From Asaia bogorensis (lineage in GTDB: Bacteria > Pseudomonadota > Alphaproteobacteria > Reyranellales > Reyranellaceae): a DNA stretch of 64,000 nt. Shown piece after piece: positions 59,784-64,000 of this stretch. Under the pieces are notes generated by a model. The model saw only the letters and a list, made by a program, of their open reading frames with translations, was not told the DNA's origin and ran no database searches. The stretch's first letter is position 1, and the number at the start of each line of letters is the position of its first letter. Made by a program: the position numbers and the translations under genes. Location of the stretch: positions 1 through 64,000 of the forward strand of contig CAMDQJ010000003.1 of the NCBI GenBank assembly GCA_945905835.1, read 5' to 3'.

Positions 59784-62093
59784 GTGCGCATGACCGTTAA
59801 GCAAGCGCTGCTTCAGCCTGCCTACAATCTCTCACTCAGCGGCCTGATTTCTCTGACGGCAGCTTTCCTTCTGGTACTGGGCGGGTTTCTCGTCCCGTCC
59901 CGGGCGCTGTTCCTGATCGCGGCGACCCTGACGATCTTGTGTGCACTCTTCATCATTTGCGCGGGCTCGAGGGCCGAGCGTCAAAACATCGACGTCCGAA
60001 TTTTTCATGCCCTGCGCCACACAGGCTTTGCCCTCCGGACAGGCAGTGCATCGACGCCAAGCACGCTGGCGGTTCTTCTGTATTCCGCGGGCTTCATCGG
60101 CTGCATCGGCGCCTATAGCTACCTTGCGTTGACAAGTTTCGGCGCGCTATCGGACAGCGATCAGAATCTCGCTTGGGGACTGGTAGACAAGCGGCCACTT
60201 ATTTTCGGCTATGTGCTCGGCGCAATCTTCATTTCATTTCATTGGCTGATGGTCAGGGCCTTCTTCAATACGCAGAAATTCGATCGCTACCCACGGCACG
60301 CCGGATGGGAAACAACGGGCTTTCGGCCAAGCATCCATGCATTGAACGCAAGCCGGCTGCTCGGCGGCGTGGTGATCGCGTTTCTGGCCTATTGGTGGAT
60401 CTGTCTCCCCGCCCTGCGCGACGTGGATCCTGGCGTCGGCAGCACGTTCGCTCCTTTTTACAGTTACTACTCCCATATTCACGTTCACCTCGGCGCGCTG
60501 GAACAAATTCGCCTTGGAGCGATCCCTGCTCTGGAAGCGCAAACCCAGTACGGTCTGGGCAACCAGGTTCTTATGTACTTCCTGACCCAATGGCTCGGCT
60601 TCAGCAGCCATGGATTCTATGCCGCTAATATTCTCCTCAATGCGATTTGCACCGTTGGGTTCTTCGTTGTCCTCCAGAGATTTCTGGGGTTCGCCTGGGC
60701 ACTCGCCGGTTTGCTTGGATGGATGCTCTGGCCAAGCCCATATCAGGCCATCGAGATGACCGGCTGGGCGTTCTTCACCCGATGGCTCGCCATACCGATC
60801 TTGTCGCTGTGGCTTGCGCACTTGCTGCTAAATTCCGATTCAAGAAAACGGATGACGCTCGCACCGCTTCTCTCCGGAGCCCTCTGGGGAATCGGCGGAT
60901 TCCTCAGCCAGGAAAACCTCTCAGGCGGGGGGCTGGTCTTCGCGCTTTGCATCGCGCTCTTTGGTCCGACGTCCGGCCTGCATTGGCGCGCCATCGCCAG
61001 ATTTTCCGCGCTATTCGTGGCGGGCGGCCTAAGTACGTTCTTGGTGCTGGTGGCCAACTTTGTCGGAATTCCCCGGTTGCTCGAATTTTTTCGAATGGCG
61101 AACGTGAAATCCAATCTTGTCATAGCCGGTGTTTCCAATTCCTGGTGGTCGGACAAGTTGGAGTTGTCCGTGGGACTAGGCGTTGCTGATGGCAGGCCTC
61201 ACGCATCGCTGGCCTCGATCGGTGAGTGGGCGTCGGCTATCCAAACGTATGGCTGTGCCTTCCTGCTGATCGTCTCGATCGGGCTCCTGGCGGCGTTCTT
61301 CAGTCGCCGCGCATCGCCGATGACGGCTCGAGAGAGGCAGTTCATCCGCAAATTCGGTGGCGTTGCGGTCGGCGCTTTTGTGCTCCATCTATTCACGCTG
61401 ATGAGGTCGGACTTTACCCACCTCGCTGGTCCGTCATTTCTCCTGGCACTCTTTCTGGCGATGTTGCCGATGTTCGTATGGCGCTTTGTTCCGACGGGGT
61501 TCGCGCGCAACTCCGTTTTGGCTGTTTCCGTCATGGCCATCCTTGCGGCAGCCCTTGCCGGCGGATCCGATATCGGCCGCAAGATCGCTGGCATCGACGC
61601 CCTGGGCCGAGATTCGAGAACTGCGTTTGGAATCTATGCCGAGCTTCTGAAGTTCAAGGATCAGTCTTCCGATCTTGCCTCTCGTTATTCGCCGATACCG
61701 AGGTTTCTGCCGCCGTTCCGAAATCATCCGGACTATGCCGACACGCAGGAGCTGTTCGGATTACTGCACGACCGGTTGCGGGGAAGGAGATTGGAACTGG
61801 GCTTCCACAAGCTCAACGGGCTCATTCCACATGCCGAGTTGTTCTATTTCTTCGGCAAATTCCGATCCATATCGGGCATCACGTCCTCGACAGTCAGCAT
61901 ATGGCTGAGGTCCGAGGAAGACGCGTGGGTCGACCGCGTCGTTGGCTCCGAAACGGCTTGTGTCTTCTTCGAACCAGTTCCCGCCGGCAGACTATTCGAG
62001 GCGTGGCAGAAATCGGTTCAGCCCCTGAGTTCGGTCGTCACCGAGCCAATAGTGGGTCGCAAGAACTACGGCGTATTGTCCTGCAGGACCTAG
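59784..62093 (+). CDS. Large polytopic membrane protein, probable GT-C glycosyltransferase
   Basis: A 769-residue protein with about a dozen hydrophobic segments up to residue 600, and a soluble C-terminal tail of about 160 residues. No sequence motif is certain, but the size, helix pattern, an acidic luminal stretch after the third helix group (LRDVDPGVGSTFAPF) and its partner, a polyprenol-P glycosyltransferase-GtrA, fit a GT-C enzyme moving the sugar onto a periplasmic acceptor. The start is the GTG at 59784 with GGAGG 6 nt upstream; the track's TTG at 59778 overlaps that site. Confidence 0.6.
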   Translation: MRMTVKQALLQPAYNLSLSGLISLTAAFLLVLGGFLVPSRALFLIAATLTILCALFIICAGSRAERQNIDVRIFHALRHTGFALRTGSASTPSTLAVLLYSAGFIGCIGAYSYLALTSFGALSDSDQNLAWGLVDKRPLIFGYVLGAIFISFHWLMVRAFFNTQKFDRYPRHAGWETTGFRPSIHALNASRLLGGVVIAFLAYWWICLPALRDVDPGVGSTFAPFYSYYSHIHVHLGALEQIRLGAIPALEAQTQYGLGNQVLMYFLTQWLGFSSHGFYAANILLNAICTVGFFVVLQRFLGFAWALAGLLGWMLWPSPYQAIEMTGWAFFTRWLAIPILSLWLAHLLLNSDSRKRMTLAPLLSGALWGIGGFLSQENLSGGGLVFALCIALFGPTSGLHWRAIARFSALFVAGGLSTFLVLVANFVGIPRLLEFFRMANVKSNLVIAGVSNSWWSDKLELSVGLGVADGRPHASLASIGEWASAIQTYGCAFLLIVSIGLLAAFFSRRASPMTARERQFIRKFGGVAVGAFVLHLFTLMRSDFTHLAGPSFLLALFLAMLPMFVWRFVPTGFARNSVLAVSVMAILAAALAGGSDIGRKIAGIDALGRDSRTAFGIYAELLKFKDQSSDLASRYSPIPRFLPPFRNHPDYADTQELFGLLHDRLRGRRLELGFHKLNGLIPHAELFYFFGKFRSISGITSSTVSIWLRSEEDAWVDRVVGSETACVFFEPVPAGRLFEAWQKSVQPLSSVVTEPIVGRKNYGVLSCRT

Positions 62094-62127
62094 ACCGCAC
62101 GACGTCAGCCTGGGCTGGTCGGAGGCG

Positions 62128-62202
62128 ATGGTGGGCGCGACAGGGATTGAACCTGTGACCCCTGCCATGTCAAGACAGTGCTCTGCCGCTGAGCTACGCG
62201 CC
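62128..62202 (-). tRNA. tRNA-Val (GAC anticodon)
   Basis: The 75-nt minus-strand cloverleaf is complete: acceptor GGGCGCG/CGCGCCC, D-arm GCTC...GAGC, anticodon stem CTGTC/GGCAG with loop TTGACAT (anticodon GAC), T-arm ACAGG TTCAATC CCTGT, and an encoded ACCA end. It is the intact copy after island integration. Its 3' part is duplicated at 57856-57910. Confidence 0.95.
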
Positions 62203-62311
62203 CATCGCCGCGGAAGCCCGGTCGTCTACATCGGCCCTAAAGCCTTGGCAAGGGCGCCCCCCTGCGAGCGGTTCGCGTGACGCGGTGCCCGGCCCGCGCT
62301 ATGAGGTTTGC

Positions 62312-63211
62312 ATGCTGCTTATGCCGGGCGTCCCCGATCACGAGTCTATCGACCTGCGCCGCCCGGCGCACCAGACCACGCCGCTGGTCGTCGCGTCGCC
62401 GCATAGCGGCTCCCACTACTCCACCGAATTCCTCGCCGCGACGGCCGTGCCGCTGGCGGTGCTGAAGCGCGCCGAAGACGCCTTCATCGACGAGCTGTTC
62501 GCCGCTGCGCCCACGCTCGGTGCGCCCCTGCTGGCGGCGCGCTTTCCGCGCTCCTACGTCGATGCCAACCGCGAGTCCTACGAACTCGACCCCGCCATGT
62601 TCGAAGGCCCGTTGCCGCGGGCGCTCAACCACCGCACGTCGCGGGTGGCGGCAGGCCTCGGCATGATCCCGCGGGTCGCGGCGAGCGGCGAAGCGATCTA
62701 TCGCGGCCGCGTGCCCGCCGACGAGATCGAGCGCCGCCTGGAGAGTTGCTGGCGTCCCTATCACGGCGCGCTGTCAATGCTGATCGAGCAGACCCATCGC
62801 GTATTCGGCGGCAGCCTGCTGATCGACGCCCATTCCATGCCGTCGTCGGCCTCCGGCATCGGCCCGCGCGAGCGCGAGGCGCGGGTCGACGCGGTGCTGG
62901 GCGACAATCACGGCGAGGCCTGCGCGCCGGAGCTGGTCGCCTCGATCGAGCACTGGCTGCGCGACCGCGGCCTGCGCGTGCAGCGCAATCAGCCTTACGC
63001 CGGCGGATACACGACCCAACGCTACGGACAGCCCGCCACCGGCCGGCATGTCCTGCAGATCGAGATAAACCGCGCCCTCTACATGGATGAGGCGCGGCAC
63101 GAGAAGCTCGCGACCTGGGGGGTCACCGAGCGGCTCATTTCCGGCCTGCTGGAGCACGTTTCGCAGGCCGCGCTGGAAATCCTGCTGCCCCGTTCGTTGG
63201 CAGCTGAATAG
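62312..63211 (+). CDS. N-formylglutamate amidohydrolase family protein (second copy)
   Basis: A 299-residue member of the FGase family: LVVASPHSGSHYSTEFL, ARFPRSYVDANRESYELDP, LLIDAHSMPSS (metal site) and LQIEINRALYMDE. It is only distantly like the copy at 18.6-19.4 kb. The ATG at 62312 follows GAGG by 5 nt; the track GTG at 62285 is less likely. Substrate could be N-formylglutamate or another N-acyl amino acid. Located between tRNA-Val and a metallopeptidase. Confidence 0.85.
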   Translation: MLLMPGVPDHESIDLRRPAHQTTPLVVASPHSGSHYSTEFLAATAVPLAVLKRAEDAFIDELFAAAPTLGAPLLAARFPRSYVDANRESYELDPAMFEGPLPRALNHRTSRVAAGLGMIPRVAASGEAIYRGRVPADEIERRLESCWRPYHGALSMLIEQTHRVFGGSLLIDAHSMPSSASGIGPREREARVDAVLGDNHGEACAPELVASIEHWLRDRGLRVQRNQPYAGGYTTQRYGQPATGRHVLQIEINRALYMDEARHEKLATWGVTERLISGLLEHVSQAALEILLPRSLAAE

Positions 63212-63234
63212 GCCTGCCAGGGCGCCAAAAGGCC

Positions 63235-63261
63235 AAAAAAAGGGCCGTGCTAGCACGGCCC
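63235..63261 (-). terminator. Strong hairpin with minus-strand T-run
   Basis: GGGCCGTG CTAG CACGGCCC is a perfect 8-bp stem; on the minus strand it is followed by TTTTTTTGG. No minus-strand gene ends here. It may serve the upstream plus-strand amidohydrolase inefficiently, or end an unannotated minus-strand small RNA from 63262-63530. Confidence 0.6.
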
Positions 63262-63530
63262 GAGTTTAGGGAGGAAACGCCCAAGACGGGCATACAGCAA
63301 CAAGTTGCTGCTCCACAAAAATGGTGCAAGTGCGAAGAGAATTCAAGAGACAAAAAGACTTTTCTTTTCACAGGCTTAACCGGCGTCTTGTTCGAATAAT
63401 GGTGTGGCCTTTTTGCAACGCACAAGATTCACGCGAAGCAGGTTTGCGGTGACTGCAAGGCTCATGCGGCTCCATCGCACCGGCATTTTGTAGACTGATC
63501 AATGGCTTAGCTTTCCTGGGGGAGGTCCTC
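63262..63530. other. Intergenic region before the M81 peptidase gene
   Basis: About 270 bp with no convincing gene. It contains a GCCCAAGACGGGC inverted repeat close to its start, A/T-rich runs around 63340-63375 and the promoter of the next gene. A minus-strand small RNA ending at the hairpin is possible but unproven. Confidence 0.35.
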
Positions 63531-64000
63531 GTGGCGAAAAAGTTCGTAGTGGCGATGATGATGCACGAGACCAACACGTTCTCGCCGCTGCCCACGCCGA
63601 TTGAGTCGTTTTCCCGCGCCGGCGCCCTAGCCGGGCCCCCGGCGATTACCGAGGCGGAAGGCACCAACACCTCGCTCGGCGGCTTCATCGAGGTGGCGCG
63701 CAAGGCCGGCGCCGAATTCACCGTGCCGATGGCGGCCTCCGCGCATCCCTCCGGCCTGGTCACAAAGGTTGCCTATGAGCAGATGACCGGCGCCATCGTC
63801 GAGGAGATCAGGAAAGGCTGCGATGCTGTGCTGCTGGCGCTGCACGGCGCCATGGTCGCCGAGCATTTCGACGACGGCGAAGGTGAGCTCTTGAACCGTA
63901 TCCGCAAGATCGCGCCCGACCTGCCGATCGCCGTGGCGCTCGATTTCCACACTCAGATGACCGACGCCATGATCAAGGGCGCCACGATCATCACCGGCTA
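63531..64000 (+). CDS. M81 family metallopeptidase (MlrC-like), 3' end outside window
   Basis: Starts at a GTG with GGGGGAGG 5 nt upstream. The visible 156 residues read VAKKFVVAMMMHETNTFSPL, TSLGGFIEVARKAGAE and LLALHGAMVAEHFDDGEG, LDFHTQMTDAM, which match the DUF1485/MlrC family. HETNTF and LDFH hold metal ligands. Relatives cleave linear microcystin or other peptides; most have unknown substrates. Confidence 0.85.
   Translation, partial: MAKKFVVAMMMHETNTFSPLPTPIESFSRAGALAGPPAITEAEGTNTSLGGFIEVARKAGAEFTVPMAASAHPSGLVTKVAYEQMTGAIVEEIRKGCDAVLLALHGAMVAEHFDDGEGELLNRIRKIAPDLPIAVALDFHTQMTDAMIKGATIITG

Larger units (their letters stand above)
57856..62177. mobile_element. tRNA-Val-integrated glycosylation island without integrase
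   Basis: About 4.3 kb between perfect 55-bp direct repeats of the tRNA-Val 3' part. It holds exactly three same-strand genes packed to the edges (first start 4 bp inside, last stop 29 bp before the other repeat): methyltransferase, GT2-GtrA fusion and large polytopic membrane protein. Third positions are visibly richer in A/T than in the surrounding genes. No recombinase is present, so it was mobilised in trans or has lost its integrase. Confidence 0.8.

Overview
The window looks like chromosomal DNA of a G+C-rich alphaproteobacterium. Evidence for this is gapR, clpS, rpmJ, a cpaA/flp pair, glcDEF, egtBD, monomeric isocitrate dehydrogenase and several Bug/Tct tricarboxylate-transport genes. 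The many CoA-ligase, CoA-transferase and LysE genes resemble soil Rhodospirillales/Hyphomicrobiales (Reyranella-like), but the genus is a guess. A perfect 16-bp parS (ParB-binding) sequence inside glcE suggests an origin-proximal part of the chromosome.

Layout. 0-1.6 kb: 5' part of a secreted thermonuclease-like gene, with a complete IS3-family element abutting its start codon. 1.7-4.9 kb: ergothioneine genes egtBD and a divergent ATP-grasp-like gene. 5-7 kb: a decayed small lipoprotein, an SDR dehydrogenase, prepilin peptidase and Flp pilin. 7.1-10.3 kb: phospholipid genes (CDP-alcohol transferase, pssA, psd) and a LysM protein. 10.4-14.2 kb: LOG enzyme, ABC-F ATPase, a DHFR-like reductase behind a palindromic operator, then decayed GFA and guaA pieces. 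14.3-18.6 kb: monomeric idh beside a stump of the unrelated dimeric icd, a tctC, gapR and DUF1244. 18.6-26.5 kb: N-formylglutamate amidohydrolase, then glycerate kinase, a tetronate (threonate/erythronate) operon otnK-otnC-otnI-ltnD and pyruvate kinase, forming a route from C4 sugar acids to central metabolism. 26.5-33.8 kb: paaK, a DUF2339 remnant, a TPR protein, glycolate oxidase glcDEF and rpmJ. 33.9-45.7 kb: a tctC carrying an internal inversion, MBL hydrolase, tctA stump, class II aldolase, LysE, clpS, acyl-CoA synthetase, MetE-like protein, enoyl-CoA hydratase, a substrate-binding protein with an internal deletion, RidA, a caspase-like lipoprotein and a TetR/kinase pair. 46-50.7 kb: a tctB-tctA-lyase-cupin-CoA transferase operon. 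50.7-57.8 kb: DUF6134 and LysE pseudogenes, an alpha/beta hydrolase, DUF3237, a CoA ligase, rhodanese and nadE. 57.9-62.2 kb: a compact three-gene cell-surface glycosylation island. 62.3-64 kb: a second N-formylglutamate amidohydrolase and the start of an M81 metallopeptidase.

Two things stand out. First, the 4.3-kb glycosylation island lies between 55-bp perfect direct repeats of the 3' part of tRNA-Val(GAC). It has no integrase and its base composition differs from its surroundings. Second, about eleven loci carry structured lesions: a 97-bp in-frame inversion between GGCC palindromes, a 20-bp tandem duplication that alone accounts for one frameshift, a compensated double indel, internal deletions and single-base frameshifts. 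Either this genome is undergoing active gene decay, or part of this is assembly error; reads would decide. All calls come from reading the sequence; no database search was run.
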